Translations under genes and position numbers: made by a program
The notes under the pieces: generated by a model
Database searches by the model: none
Seen by the model: only the letters and a program-made list of their open reading frames with translations
Told to the model about the DNA's origin: nothing
Shown here: positions 55,699 through 64,000 of the stretch, piece by piece
Numbering within the stretch: the first letter of the stretch is position 1
Layout: every line of letters begins with the position of its first letter
DNA from: an uncultured Desulfovibrionaceae bacterium
GTDB lineage: Bacteria > Desulfobacterota > Desulfovibrionia > Desulfovibrionales > Desulfovibrionaceae
DNA length: 64,000 nt
Assembly: GCA_944324045.1 (NCBI GenBank)
Contig: CALUUT010000051.1
Span: forward strand, 1-64,000
Direction of reading: 5' to 3'

Positions 55699-56333
55699 CC
55701 GGCAAAACGCTCATCCGCTGCACGCGCCTTGCCAAGATGTACAACGAAAGGCTGATATTCAGAGATGTCGCCTTTACGGTGCGCTCCGGCGCCGTCATCC
55801 TGCTGACCGGCGCCAACGGAGCGGGAAAATCCACGCTGCTGAAAATCCTTTCCGGTCTAATCCGCCCCAGCTACGGAACTGTGGAGCGAGACATATGCGA
55901 CGCTGAAACAGGATATCTGGGGCATGGGACGTTTCTGTATCCCAGACTTACGGCCCGGGAAAACCTTTTTTTCTGGGGACGGCTATACGGGCTTTCAGAA
56001 AAACATCTGAACAAGCGTGTGCCTGCCATGCTTGAAAGAATGGCGCTTGATGCGTTTTGCGACGAGCCGGCCGGCGATTTTTCAAGAGGCATGTCCCAGC
56101 GACTCAATCTGGCTCGAATTTTTCTGGGAAACCCACGATTGCTGCTTCTTGACGAACCAGGAGCGGGGCTCGATGTCCAGTCCATGCGCCTATTGCGCAG
56201 AGAAATTGCAGCAGCGCGCGAAGCCGGGGCCGGCATTGTATGGGTCAGCCACAATATTGAAGCGGACGCGCCTTTGGCGGATCAGGTTTTGCGTCTTGAA
56301 GACAAAACCCTCAAAGGAGCGTTTGATGCTTAA
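55695..56333 (+). CDS. ccmA: Heme exporter ATP-binding protein CcmA
   Basis: ATPase that releases holo-CcmE from CcmC/D. 212 residues from the ATG at 55695, which overlaps the ccmF stop; the longer frame from 55641 lies inside ccmF. Walker A GANGAGKST, signature FSRGMSQRLNLARI, Walker B LLLDEPGAGLD, switch His in VSHNIE. Overlaps ccmB by 8 bases. Confidence 0.95.
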
Positions 56334-57000
56334 AACCGCGCTGACCGTCGCCCGCAAGGATTTGACGCTCATGCTCTCCCGGGGGCCGGGGCTCATACAG
56401 GCTCTCATGCTTGGAGCGCTTCTGATTTTTTTATTCAGTCTTTCGGCTCCGCCTGGGACGCCCCTTCCCCCCCAGGGGACGGCGACGGTCTTCTGGCTGT
56501 GTTCGGCCTTCTGCCAGGTGCTGATTTTCAACAGTCTTTTCGCCTTGGAAGAAGAGAACAACGCTCATGAAGGACTGTTGCTTGCGCCCGCGCCCATCCA
56601 AGCCGTCTGGCTGGGAAAAGCGCTTGCCGGTCTTCTGCTTATTGTCGCGGCTCAGATCATATTTATTCCGGCAGCATGTATCTTTCTCAATCAGGGCGCA
56701 CGCCACCCCGGTTTGGGCTTGGCGTCGCTCATCGCAACCGATATCGGTCTTGCGGCCGCCGGCTCTCTTCTTGGCGCCCTGTCGCGCGGCCAGGCGGCCA
56801 AGGAGTCGGTTTTGTCCCTGATCATCTTTCCACTGCTTATTCCCGCGCTTTTGGCGGCAATCCGTCTTGGCGCAACGGCTCTTGGGGCTTCCGGCAAGGA
56901 AGATGCCGGCTCCTGGCTCGGCATTCTTCTAAGCTTCGATGCATTGTTCCTTGCAGCAGGCCTCATTCTTTTCCCCTTTGTTTACGGCGTGGACGAATAG
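56326..57000 (+). CDS. ccmB: Heme exporter membrane protein CcmB
   Basis: Membrane partner of CcmA. 224 residues with six hydrophobic helices. The ATG at 56326 follows AAAGGAG and overlaps the end of ccmA. Starts MLKTALTVARKDLTLMLSRG and has LFALEEENNAHEGLLLAP, a loop typical of CcmB. Confidence 0.92.
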   Translation: MLKTALTVARKDLTLMLSRGPGLIQALMLGALLIFLFSLSAPPGTPLPPQGTATVFWLCSAFCQVLIFNSLFALEEENNAHEGLLLAPAPIQAVWLGKALAGLLLIVAAQIIFIPAACIFLNQGARHPGLGLASLIATDIGLAAAGSLLGALSRGQAAKESVLSLIIFPLLIPALLAAIRLGATALGASGKEDAGSWLGILLSFDALFLAAGLILFPFVYGVDE

Positions 57001-57040
57001 CGCCTCTGAAACGGCGCGCATGGAATATGGAGGCTTGAAC

Positions 57041-57739
57041 ATGACGCAAAAACCACGCCCGGTCATACCGGTTCTTGCTCTGGTCGCAGGCGTTGCGCTC
57101 GCCGGGGTGCAATGGCTTATATATGTATACGCTCCCGAAGAGCGTTCCATGGGAATCATACAAAAGGTGTTCTATCTGCATATGCCGTTTGCATGGTGGG
57201 CCATGCTCGCATTTTTTACAGCTTTTGCGGCAGGCGCATTGTATTTAATCAGACGGCGTCTGTTCTGGGACAATATAGCGCTTGCAGCCACGGAAACCGG
57301 CGTGCTCTTTGCCACATTGGCGCTTTTTACCGGCTCGCTCTGGGCCAAACGCGCATGGGGCGCATGGTGGACCTGGGATCCCCGCCTGACCACGACCCTG
57401 GTCATGTGGTTCGCCTATGCCGTCTGCATCCTTTTGCGCAACTCGATACCTTCGCGGGAACGCAGAGCCGTGGTTTGTTCGGCGTTCGCCATTGTGGCCT
57501 TTCTTGACGTGCCGCTTGTTTTCTATTCAGCCCGAATATGGCGCGGCATACATCCAGGCTCACTTGTTCAATCCAACGGACTCGAACCCGAAATGAAAAC
57601 CGCCATGTGGAGTTGCGTGGCGGCTGTGGGCCTTTTATGGTTCGCACTCACCGCGGTACGCGCCCGACAGTCGAATCAGAAAGATTTTCTGGAAAAAGCC
57701 GCGCTGGAACGATTGGAATGCGAAACGCGAATTTCATAA
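57041..57739 (+). CDS. ccmC: Heme-handling membrane protein CcmC
   Basis: Loads heme onto CcmE. 232 residues from the ATG at 57041 (GGAGG seven bases before it). Six helices; the WWD domain is WGAWWTWDPRLTTTLVMWF (about residues 107-125), with flanking histidines in VFYLHMPFAWW and GIHPGSL that ligate heme in the family. Confidence 0.95.
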   Translation: MTQKPRPVIPVLALVAGVALAGVQWLIYVYAPEERSMGIIQKVFYLHMPFAWWAMLAFFTAFAAGALYLIRRRLFWDNIALAATETGVLFATLALFTGSLWAKRAWGAWWTWDPRLTTTLVMWFAYAVCILLRNSIPSRERRAVVCSAFAIVAFLDVPLVFYSARIWRGIHPGSLVQSNGLEPEMKTAMWSCVAAVGLLWFALTAVRARQSNQKDFLEKAALERLECETRIS

Positions 57740-57776
57740 AATCAGCGACAAACGTCGCATACCGGGAGGCCTTGAT

Positions 57777-57923
57777 ATGGAAAGCGCTACATTGCTCATA
57801 ATAGCCAATGCCGTCGTATGGATAGGCATCGGCCTGTATCTTTTTTTTCTCAGCGCCCGGCAAAACGCGCTTGAACGGCGTTTGCGCCGCATGGAGAATG
57901 CAAACCATGACCGCCGGAATTGA
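57777..57923 (+). CDS. ccmD: CcmD, small heme-exporter subunit
   Basis: 48 residues starting MESATLLIIANAVVW. One membrane helix (about 5-27) followed by a basic tail (LERRLRRMENANHDRR). GGGAGG precedes the ATG. Size, single helix and position right after ccmC match CcmD, which holds CcmC and CcmE together. Its end overlaps the next gene by 17 bases. Confidence 0.85.
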   Translation: MESATLLIIANAVVWIGIGLYLFFLSARQNALERRLRRMENANHDRRN

Positions 57924-58512
57924 CATGAATCGCGGCGCAGCACGCCGCACTGCGGTATTTCTTGTCATTATCGGATGTCTGGCCATGCTGGGAGTCGCGC
58001 TGTATCATCTGGCCGATGCGACGCTTATTGAAGCCTTGCATAAAACAAACGCAGGACGCGCTTTGGAAAGAGGAACAGAGGAAGAGCGAACCGAAGAAAC
58101 CATGAAGCTGATGCGTGCGCTTAAAGACAACCCGCATGATGTACGCGCTCTTTCCGGGTTAGGCCACATCTTCCTGCACAGCAACGACCCGGCCAGAGCC
58201 GAAACTTTTTTTGCGCGCGCAGTCAAATTGTCTCCCGGCGACTCTGCTCTTCTTCGCGGTCTTGCCTTTGCGCAAATGGAAAACGGCCGTCTTGCCGAAG
58301 CGGAAATATCGCTTCAACATGCTCTGCAGCACGAACACGATGCGGAAAGCCACTATCTTCTCGCCGTCGTCTATGCGCGACAGCTTCCGGAAAAAAAGAT
58401 GCAGGCCATACAGCAGTGCGACGCCGTTCTCGCAGACGCAAAGGCGTCGGCCATACTGCGCGGTCATGCACAGTCGCTTAAGGACTCCATTATGAACAAC
58501 AGCGCTCCCTGA
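57907..58512 (+). CDS. Membrane-anchored TPR protein of the ccm cluster (CcmI-like)
   Basis: 201 residues from the ATG at 57907 (57925 also possible). TM at about 14-36 (AVFLVIIGCLAMLGVALYHLA), then tetratricopeptide repeats (about 75-180): MRALKDNPHDVRALSGLGHIFL, AVKLSPGDSALLRGLAFAQ, ALQHEHDAESHYLLAVVYA-type units. TPR proteins such as CcmI/NrfG present apocytochrome to CcmF. Here it is the only accessory factor, since ccmG and ccmH are not in the cluster. Confidence 0.8.
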   Translation: MTAGIDMNRGAARRTAVFLVIIGCLAMLGVALYHLADATLIEALHKTNAGRALERGTEEERTEETMKLMRALKDNPHDVRALSGLGHIFLHSNDPARAETFFARAVKLSPGDSALLRGLAFAQMENGRLAEAEISLQHALQHEHDAESHYLLAVVYARQLPEKKMQAIQQCDAVLADAKASAILRGHAQSLKDSIMNNSAP

Positions 58513-58529
58513 AGCCAAAACCGGACTTC

Positions 58530-58559
58530 TTGACAGATAAAGGGACGCAGGAATATAAG
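58530..58559 (+). promoter_or_regulatory. Promoter of guaB-guaA
   Basis: Perfect TTGACA at 58530-58535, 18-base spacer, TATAAG at 58554-58559. It lies 155 bases before guaB; the leader contains GGGCGC...GCGCCC inverted copies. Confidence 0.65.
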
Positions 58560-58713
58560 AAATATCTTTAACAAAAAACGGGCGCTCTTCGCATTCTCCC
58601 AAATTCAGACTGAAAGCGACCGGCGCCCGCCACCCATGAAGGCATTTCCGGACCGCCGGACCTCTCGGGTTTTCCGGTCCCTTGTTCCGTACCGCATTAC
58701 CGCCGGAGGCACT

Positions 58714-60171
58714 ATGAGTTCGTTAATCGGCAAAGCATTAACCTTTGATGATATTCTTCTTCAGCCCAATTATTCCGAAGTCACGCCCGACATGGTTTCG
58801 GTCACCTCATGGCTCACGCCTGAAATAGAGCTGAACATCCCGCTTCTTTCCGCGGCCATGGACACGGTCACGGAATCCGATATGGCCATATCCATGGCCC
58901 GGGGCGGCGGCATCGGCATCATTCACAAAAACATGCCCATTGAACGCCAGTGCCTGGAAATTCGGAAGGTAAAAAAATCTGAAAGCGGCATGATTGTAAA
59001 CCCTGTGACCATTGATCCCGACGATACGGTGCAGCATGCGCTCGAACTCATGGCCGAATATCGGGTATCCGGCTTGCCTGTAGTCAAGGGAACAGCGCTT
59101 GTCGGCATTTTGACCAATCGCGACGTACGCTTTGTGGCGGAACACAACGTCACGTTCGTGCGCGAGGTTATGACCAGCAAGAACCTTATCACCGTGCCGG
59201 TCGGAACGAGCATGGAGGAGGCCAAAAGGCTGCTTCATGAAAACCGCATTGAAAAGCTCCTTGTTGTCGACGACCAGCAGCAGCTTAAAGGTCTCATCAC
59301 CATAAAGGATATAGAAAAAATCAAAAAATATCCCAATGCCTGCAAAGACGGCATGGGCTCGCTGCGCGCCGGGGCCGCGATAGGCATAGGCGGCGATGTG
59401 GAGCAAAGAGCCGAAATGCTGCTCAATGCCGGCGCCGACGTGCTGGTGCTTGATTCCGCTCATGGCCATTCCCGCAACGTGCTCAACGCCCTTACGGCTG
59501 TAAAAACCGCGTTCCCCGCCGCACAGATCGTAGCCGGAAACGTGGCCACATATGAAGGGGCCAAGGCGCTATTCAAGGCCGGGGCGGATGCGGTCAAGGT
59601 CGGCATTGGGCCAGGCTCCATCTGCACGACCCGCGTCGTCGCAGGCGTAGGCGTGCCCCAGGTCACAGCGATCATGGAATGCGCCAAGGCGGCAAATGAA
59701 ATGAATCGTTGCATCATTGCGGACGGCGGCATCAAATATTCCGGCGACATGGTCAAGGCCCTCGCCGTCGGCGCGCACAGCGTCATGATCGGCAGCCTTT
59801 TCGCCGGCACGGACGAGTCGCCCGGGGAAACCATCCTCTATCAGGGCCGTTCCTACAAAATTTACCGGGGAATGGGCTCCATCGACGCCATGAAAGAAGG
59901 CAGCTCGGATCGTTACTTCCAGGAAAAAAGTAAAAAGCTTGTGCCTGAAGGCATTGTAGGACGCGTACCGTATAAAGGCCCTGTTTCTGAAAGCTTATAC
60001 CAGCTTGTCGGCGGCTTGCGAGCCGGAATGGGATACCTTGGCGCGTCCACGCTCGCTGATCTGCGCGCAAAAGCCCGTATTGTGGAAATTTCCTCCGCAG
60101 GCTTGCGTGAAAGCCATGTTCACGACGTCATCATCACCAAAGAAGCCCCGAACTACCGGGTTGACAACTAA
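58714..60171 (+). CDS. guaB: Inosine-5'-monophosphate dehydrogenase
   Basis: Oxidises IMP to XMP. 485 residues from the ATG at 58714 (GGAGG before it); the longer frame from 58636 is unsupported. N-terminal [16 protein letters not shown], two CBS domains (about 95-215), catalytic Cys304 in [11 protein letters not shown], flap region [20 protein letters not shown], and DGGIKYSGD. Paired with guaA 21 bases downstream. Confidence 0.97.
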   Translation: MSSLIGKALTFDDILLQPNYSEVTPDMVSVTSWLTPEIELNIPLLSAAMDTVTESDMAISMARGGGIGIIHKNMPIERQCLEIRKVKKSESGMIVNPVTIDPDDTVQHALELMAEYRVSGLPVVKGTALVGILTNRDVRFVAEHNVTFVREVMTSKNLITVPVGTSMEEAKRLLHENRIEKLLVVDDQQQLKGLITIKDIEKIKKYPNACKDGMGSLRAGAAIGIGGDVEQRAEMLLNAGADVLVLDSAHGHSRNVLNALTAVKTAFPAAQIVAGNVATYEGAKALFKAGADAVKVGIGPGSICTTRVVAGVGVPQVTAIMECAKAANEMNRCIIADGGIKYSGDMVKALAVGAHSVMIGSLFAGTDESPGETILYQGRSYKIYRGMGSIDAMKEGSSDRYFQEKSKKLVPEGIVGRVPYKGPVSESLYQLVGGLRAGMGYLGASTLADLRAKARIVEISSAGLRESHVHDVIITKEAPNYRVDN

Positions 60172-60192
60172 GTCGCTTTAAGGACTTGATTC

Positions 60193-61740
60193 ATGCAGCA
60201 ATTACAATCGCGCGTCATCATCATTGATTACGGCTCACAGGTGACCCAGCTTATTGCCCGCCGCGTGCGCGAAGCCGGCATTTATTCGGAAATCATGCCC
60301 TGCACCACGCCCATTGAAACCATCGCGGCAGAAAAACCCGGCGCTTTAATTCTGTCCGGCGGCCCGGACAGCGTCGGCGATGAAGGCGCTTTCAGTTTGG
60401 ATATGGGACTTCTTGACCTCAATGTCCCGATTCTTGGCATCTGCTATGGCATGCAGCTTCTTGCCCATCATCTTGGCGGCGCGCTTGCGACCTCCACGGA
60501 ACGTGAATATGGACGCGCGGAGCTTGAAATATGCGCAGACTCCCTGTTATGGGACGGACTGGACCAAAATACGGTTTCTGTGGTATGGATGTCTCATGGC
60601 AACCATGTCACCAAGGTTCCTGAAGGCTTCAAAATTATCGCGCGGACAAAGGCGCTTGATATTGCGGCCATGGCCGACGAAGCGCGCGGCATTTACGCTG
60701 TCCAGTTCCATCCTGAAGTGCATCATACCACGGACGGAATCCGGATGCTGCAAAACTTTCTGTTCAAGGTCGCCAGGCTCAAACCGGACTGGACCATGCG
60801 TTCCTTTGTTGAACGAAGCATTGAGGAATGCCGTGAAAAAGTCGGACAAAGCAATGTGGTGCTCGCCTTGTCCGGCGGAGTCGATTCAAGCGTGGTCGCC
60901 GCTTTGCTGCATCGGGCCATAGGCAAACAGCTTCACTGCATCTTTGTCAATCATGGTCTTTTGCGGCTGAATGAGGGCCGTGAGGTTGTGGACATGATGC
61001 ACGCGCATCTGCCTGGATTGAACCTCAAGTACGTCGATGCGTCCGAATTGTTCCTCTCCCGGCTCAAAGGAGTGGAAGACCCTGAACAAAAGCGTAAAAT
61101 CATCGGCCGCACTTTTATTGAAGTCTTTGAAGAAGAAGCCAACTCCATTGAGAATGTAAAATTTCTGGGACAGGGAACGGTGTACCCTGACGTCATTGAA
61201 TCCATCTCGCCCAAAGGAGTTGTGATCAAAAGCCATCATAACGTCGGCGGTCTGCCCGAACGCATGAAGCTGAAGCTCATTGAGCCCTTGCGCGAACTGT
61301 TCAAGGATGAAGTGCGTAAGGTCGCGGCGGAACTGGGTTTGCCGGAAAGTCTGATCTGGCGTCACCCCTTCCCGGGGCCCGGTCTTGCGGTGCGTATCCT
61401 TGGCGATATCACCAAAGAACGCGTGGCCACATTGCAAAAAGCCGACAGCATCGTGCGTGAAGAGTTGAAGGCGTCAGGATGGTATGGAAAAGTCTGGCAA
61501 GGATTCGCCGTATTGCTGCCGCTTCGCACCGTCGGCGTCATGGGCGACTCAAGAACATACGAAAATGTCGTGGCGTTGCGCATCGTGGACAGCGTGGACG
61601 CCATGACCGCAGACTGGTCGCGTCTGCCAAACGAACTTCTGGCGCGCATGTCCAGCCGTATTATCAACGAAGTGCATGGCGTAAACAGGGTGGTGTACGA
61701 CATCTCCTCAAAACCGCCCAGCACTATTGAATGGGAATAG
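60193..61740 (+). CDS. guaA: GMP synthase (glutamine-hydrolysing)
   Basis: Converts XMP to GMP. 515 residues. The class I glutaminase domain has the Cys84 nucleophile in [10 protein letters not shown] and the FHPEVHHT histidine-glutamate. The PP-loop ATP-pyrophosphatase is [15 protein letters not shown], and the C-terminal dimerisation domain ends KPPSTIEWE, the standard GuaA tail. Confidence 0.98.
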   Translation: MQQLQSRVIIIDYGSQVTQLIARRVREAGIYSEIMPCTTPIETIAAEKPGALILSGGPDSVGDEGAFSLDMGLLDLNVPILGICYGMQLLAHHLGGALATSTEREYGRAELEICADSLLWDGLDQNTVSVVWMSHGNHVTKVPEGFKIIARTKALDIAAMADEARGIYAVQFHPEVHHTTDGIRMLQNFLFKVARLKPDWTMRSFVERSIEECREKVGQSNVVLALSGGVDSSVVAALLHRAIGKQLHCIFVNHGLLRLNEGREVVDMMHAHLPGLNLKYVDASELFLSRLKGVEDPEQKRKIIGRTFIEVFEEEANSIENVKFLGQGTVYPDVIESISPKGVVIKSHHNVGGLPERMKLKLIEPLRELFKDEVRKVAAELGLPESLIWRHPFPGPGLAVRILGDITKERVATLQKADSIVREELKASGWYGKVWQGFAVLLPLRTVGVMGDSRTYENVVALRIVDSVDAMTADWSRLPNELLARMSSRIINEVHGVNRVVYDISSKPPSTIEWE

Positions 61741-61773
61741 CCGGCATACGGCCTTTTCCACGAGGTGACCACT

Positions 61774-62133
61774 ATGTTTGGTTTGGGCACTACTGAAATT
61801 CTCGTGATTCTGCTTGTGGCGCTTCTGGTTCTCGGTCCTCAGAAACTGCCGGGCATCGCCCGGAGCCTTGGAAAAACCCTTGGAGAGTTCCGGCGCGTTT
61901 CCACCGAATTTCAAAGAACGCTAAACGCCGAAGTGGAAATGGCCGAACAACAGAAAACCAGACCCAGCGAAGCCGATGCGGTCTCCACCCCGCAAAAATC
62001 ATCCGTCGCCGCCTCTTCCGCTCAAAACGGCGAGACGGCGTCTTACGACGGCAAAACCGCTCCGGAGACCGCATCCGCACAAGAACATATACGCACAGCC
62101 CCGTATGCAACCCAGGATACCAATAAAACTTAA
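61774..62133 (+). CDS. tatB: Twin-arginine translocase component TatB (TatA/B family)
   Basis: 119 residues from the ATG at 61774 (GAGGTG before it). MFGLGTTEILVILLVALLVLG is the short N-terminal helix, followed by PQKLPGIARSLGKTLGEFRRV, an amphipathic helix, and a long Ser/Glu-rich tail. The length and a charged residue early in the membrane helix (Glu8) fit TatB more than TatA. A TatA role cannot be excluded where one protein serves both. tatC lies downstream. Confidence 0.85.
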   Translation: MFGLGTTEILVILLVALLVLGPQKLPGIARSLGKTLGEFRRVSTEFQRTLNAEVEMAEQQKTRPSEADAVSTPQKSSVAASSAQNGETASYDGKTAPETASAQEHIRTAPYATQDTNKT

Positions 62134-62165
62134 AGGGAATCACTCCCGACAAGGAGCATTGCAAA

Positions 62166-62336
62166 ATGAGTTGTTACGGTAAAAAAAATAAAGCGCTGGC
62201 CTGCGGCGTTTATAACGCCCTGCGCTGTCCTGATGATGGAAGAAATATCGGCAATGCGCTTATGCTTGCAAGCGATGGCGACTCACAATCTCTCATAGAT
62301 GCAGACGCACAGACTGAAAACGTAAGCAAGGAATAA
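62166..62336 (+). CDS. Small cysteine-containing protein of unknown function
   Basis: 56 residues, starting MSCYGKKNKALACGVYNALRC, with Cys3, Cys14 and Cys22. An AAGGAG lies 10-12 bases before the ATG. No known family recognised. Position between tatB and tatC hints at the envelope or a metal-binding role, but coding status rests only on the ribosome site and tidy reading frame. Confidence 0.5.
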   Translation: MSCYGKKNKALACGVYNALRCPDDGRNIGNALMLASDGDSQSLIDADAQTENVSKE

Positions 62337-62414
62337 AAGACGTCTGCCTTGAAGCAACGTTCAGCCATGTTTCACCATGGAATCTAAAAACACTCATTAC
62401 TGTCCTTTTTAAAA

Positions 62415-62441
62415 GGTCCGGAGGAAAAACGCCTCCGGACC
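62415..62441. terminator. Hairpin between the 56-aa gene and tatC
   Basis: GGTCCGGAGG (62415-62424) pairs with CCTCCGGACC (62432-62441), 10-bp perfect stem, 7-base loop. A/T-rich flank on the left favours termination on minus; on plus it may act as a processing or attenuating stem. Confidence 0.55.
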
Positions 62442-62574
62442 ATGTGCAAGCCAATACTTTATAAATTTGAAGAGATGGGGATAACCTTTCTACCAAACCG
62501 CCATCTTTTCAAGGCTCTGCTCTCTCACGAAAAGACGCATCACTCTTATATAACACCAGACAGGACAGCTTCGC

Positions 62575-63663
62575 ATGACTGACCATCCGGACAGCAACTC
62601 CACTGAAAAAAATTCCGGGCAACGCGACTCCCGGCATGATGCTTCCAAAACAGAAATGGGGCAACATGTTGGGGCGACAGATGAAGACCCAAACGCCACG
62701 TCCGAAAATCCGCCGGCGCCAGAGGACTCGAACGCCCATGCCGAAATGCCGCAAGCCGGCTCTGACGGCGCAGCCGGCGAAGCAGAACGCGATGAGGCTC
62801 AACACGAGTCGCCCGCCGGCGAGACGGACTCTGAAGATGCGGATTCTCCAGCTGCAAAGGAAGAATCCACACCTTCGGATGAAGAAAAGCCCATGACCAT
62901 TCTGGAGCATCTCGCAGAGTTGCGGCGTCGGATATGCTTTGCCCTGATAGGGGCGCTCATTGGTTTTTTTCTCTGTTATGGATTCAGCGAATATCTTTTT
63001 AACTGGCTATGTTATCCGCTCATAAAAGCTTTGCCCGATACAAGCCGCCTTATATACACAGGCGTCGCGGAAGGTTTTTTCACGCATGTTAAAATAGCCC
63101 TTGTCGCGGGCATTTTTATCGGAAGCCCGCTCATTTTTTATCAATTCTGGGCTTTTGTCGCGCCGGGACTTTATGAGGAAGAACGGCGATATATCGTCCC
63201 CATTGCCCTTTGCTCCGCGCTTTTCTTCATTTCCGGGGCCGCCTTCGGCTACACGCTCGTATTTCCCATGGCGTTTGAATTTTTTATGAGTTATAATACA
63301 GAGTACGTTGTGGCCATGCCCAAGCTTTCGGAGTATCTGGATTTTTCATTGCAGATGCTGGTCGCCTTCGGCGTGGTTTTTGAAATGCCGCTTGTCGCCT
63401 TTTTCCTGGCGCGAATGGGAGTGCTCACAGTATCCTTCATGCGCCGGATGCGGCGCTACGCCATTCTGGGAATATTTATTATCGCCGCGGTGCTCACGCC
63501 GCCGGACGTCATCTCCCAGTTATGCATGGCTGCGCCTTTGCTGATTCTTTACGAATTCAGCATCCTTGTGGTTAAAATTTTCAGCAAGCGTCGCGAGACG
63601 GCGCCTCAGACCACGGAAGAAGAACAGCAAGAGACGGCTCAACCTCCTGTACAGGGAGATTAA
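62575..63663 (+). CDS. tatC: Twin-arginine translocase component TatC with acidic N-terminal extension
   Basis: 362 residues, about 100 longer than usual (about 250). Residues 1-105 are a low-complexity acidic region rich in Glu, Asp, Ser and Ala. The normal TatC starts at EEKPMTILEHLAELRRRI (about 105), with the receptor-site glutamate in LEHLAELRRR. Six helices follow, with PLIFYQFWAFVAPGLYEEERRY and the late AVLTPPDVISQLCMAAPLLILYE. It recognises twin-arginine signal peptides of folded, often cofactor-carrying proteins such as periplasmic hydrogenases. Confidence 0.95.
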   Translation: MTDHPDSNSTEKNSGQRDSRHDASKTEMGQHVGATDEDPNATSENPPAPEDSNAHAEMPQAGSDGAAGEAERDEAQHESPAGETDSEDADSPAAKEESTPSDEEKPMTILEHLAELRRRICFALIGALIGFFLCYGFSEYLFNWLCYPLIKALPDTSRLIYTGVAEGFFTHVKIALVAGIFIGSPLIFYQFWAFVAPGLYEEERRYIVPIALCSALFFISGAAFGYTLVFPMAFEFFMSYNTEYVVAMPKLSEYLDFSLQMLVAFGVVFEMPLVAFFLARMGVLTVSFMRRMRRYAILGIFIIAAVLTPPDVISQLCMAAPLLILYEFSILVVKIFSKRRETAPQTTEEEQQETAQPPVQGD

Positions 63664-63824
63664 ACTAGAGAGCGCGTACGGCGCTTCTGACCTGCCGCAA
63701 ATCTCCGTAAAGCAGGACAAAAGACCATTTTTTCATTGGTAAAAAACGTTTCAAGGCATGTAAACCCCAAAATCATATAGACCGTTTTTGCCCGGCTTTA
63801 CGCCCACAAGCATAAGGAACCGCC

Positions 63825-64000
63825 ATGACTGTTCGCAGAGCATATCTCGCACGAAAAACCTCGGAAACTGAAATTGAACTGCGGCTCAGCCTTGAAGGGA
63901 CCGGTTCCGTCCAGGTGCGCACCGGATACGGTTTTGCCGACCACATGCTTACGCTCTTTGCGTTCTGGGCCGGGTTTGACCTTGAGCTATCCTGTTGTGG
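63825..64000 (+). CDS. hisB: Imidazoleglycerol-phosphate dehydratase HisB, 5' part
   Basis: Starts [18 protein letters not shown] after AAGGAA; runs off the right edge with no stop (58 codons). Contains [20 protein letters not shown], where the DHM segment with its histidine is the manganese-binding hallmark of HisB. Here Gly-Phe-Ala-Asp-His replaces the usual Gly-(I/F)-xx-DHML. Histidine biosynthesis, cytoplasm. Confidence 0.93.
   Translation, partial: MTVRRAYLARKTSETEIELRLSLEGTGSVQVRTGYGFADHMLTLFAFWAGFDLELSCC

Overview
The window looks like a chromosomal segment of a sulfate- or sulfite-respiring deltaproteobacterium of the Desulfovibrionaceae. The clues agree: the siroheme-dependent (Ahb) heme pathway, DsrC with both C-terminal cysteines, a reduced cytochrome c maturation (Ccm) system whose CcmE has the CxxxY heme-binding motif known from Desulfovibrio, a type III glutamine synthetase, and the order ccm-guaB-guaA-tat-hisB. 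Most of the DNA is moderately GC-rich and housekeeping in character. Two short stretches (about 25.03-25.15 kb and 50.93-51.95 kb) are clearly AT-rich.

Layout. 0-0.35 kb: start of a type III DNA methyltransferase running off the left edge. 0.9-5.6 kb: heme operon ahbC-hemB-ahbD-siroheme decarboxylase subunit-unknown gene. 5.8-8.7 kb: chorismate mutase/EPSP-synthase-like fusion and an aminotransferase. 9-12.5 kb: ffh, rpsP, khpA, rimM. 12.6-15.2 kb: YitT protein, dsrC, TauE/SafE exporter. 15.8-20.5 kb: glnN, a CobQ/CbiP homologue without its amidotransferase domain, M18 aminopeptidase. 20.6-24.8 kb: thioesterase-ACT fusion, tRNA-Phe followed by an integrase remnant, hrpB. 25.2-29.9 kb: a compact catabolic locus (GntR/FCD regulator, glycyl radical enzyme, its activase, an A-type Fe-S carrier-like protein). 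30.3-33.4 kb: tRNA-Pro, two-component system, small HTH-like gene. 33.6-36.8 kb: purC, ferredoxin-tailed aldo/keto reductase, metallo-beta-lactamase-fold membrane protein. 37.3-45.8 kb: type I secretion operon (outer-membrane factor, ABC exporter, HlyD), a PAS/degenerate HD-GYP membrane protein and a glycosyltransferase. 45.9-50.3 kb: nfo, a lone membrane-fusion protein, TIM44-like protein, larC. 51.4 kb: small XRE regulator in AT-rich DNA. 52.1-64 kb: CNNM/CBS protein, ccmE-ccmF-ccmA-ccmB-ccmC-ccmD-TPR, guaB, guaA, tatB, a 56-aa gene, tatC, start of hisB.

Best candidate for something new: the glycyl radical enzyme locus at 25.2-29.9 kb. The enzyme has the family's thiyl cysteine and glycyl loop, but lacks the Cys-x-Glu glutamate shared by known glycyl radical dehydratases, lyases and arylacetate decarboxylases. 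It also has no small partner subunit such as the fumarate-adding enzymes use. Its operon ends in an A-type-carrier-like protein that has lost the C-terminal cysteines. The substrate cannot be assigned from sequence. Other unusual items are the CobQ with an internal deletion, the thioesterase-ACT fusion, the HD-GYP domain stripped of metal ligands next to a type I secretion system, and duplicated regulator-like sites at 32.95/33.04 kb.
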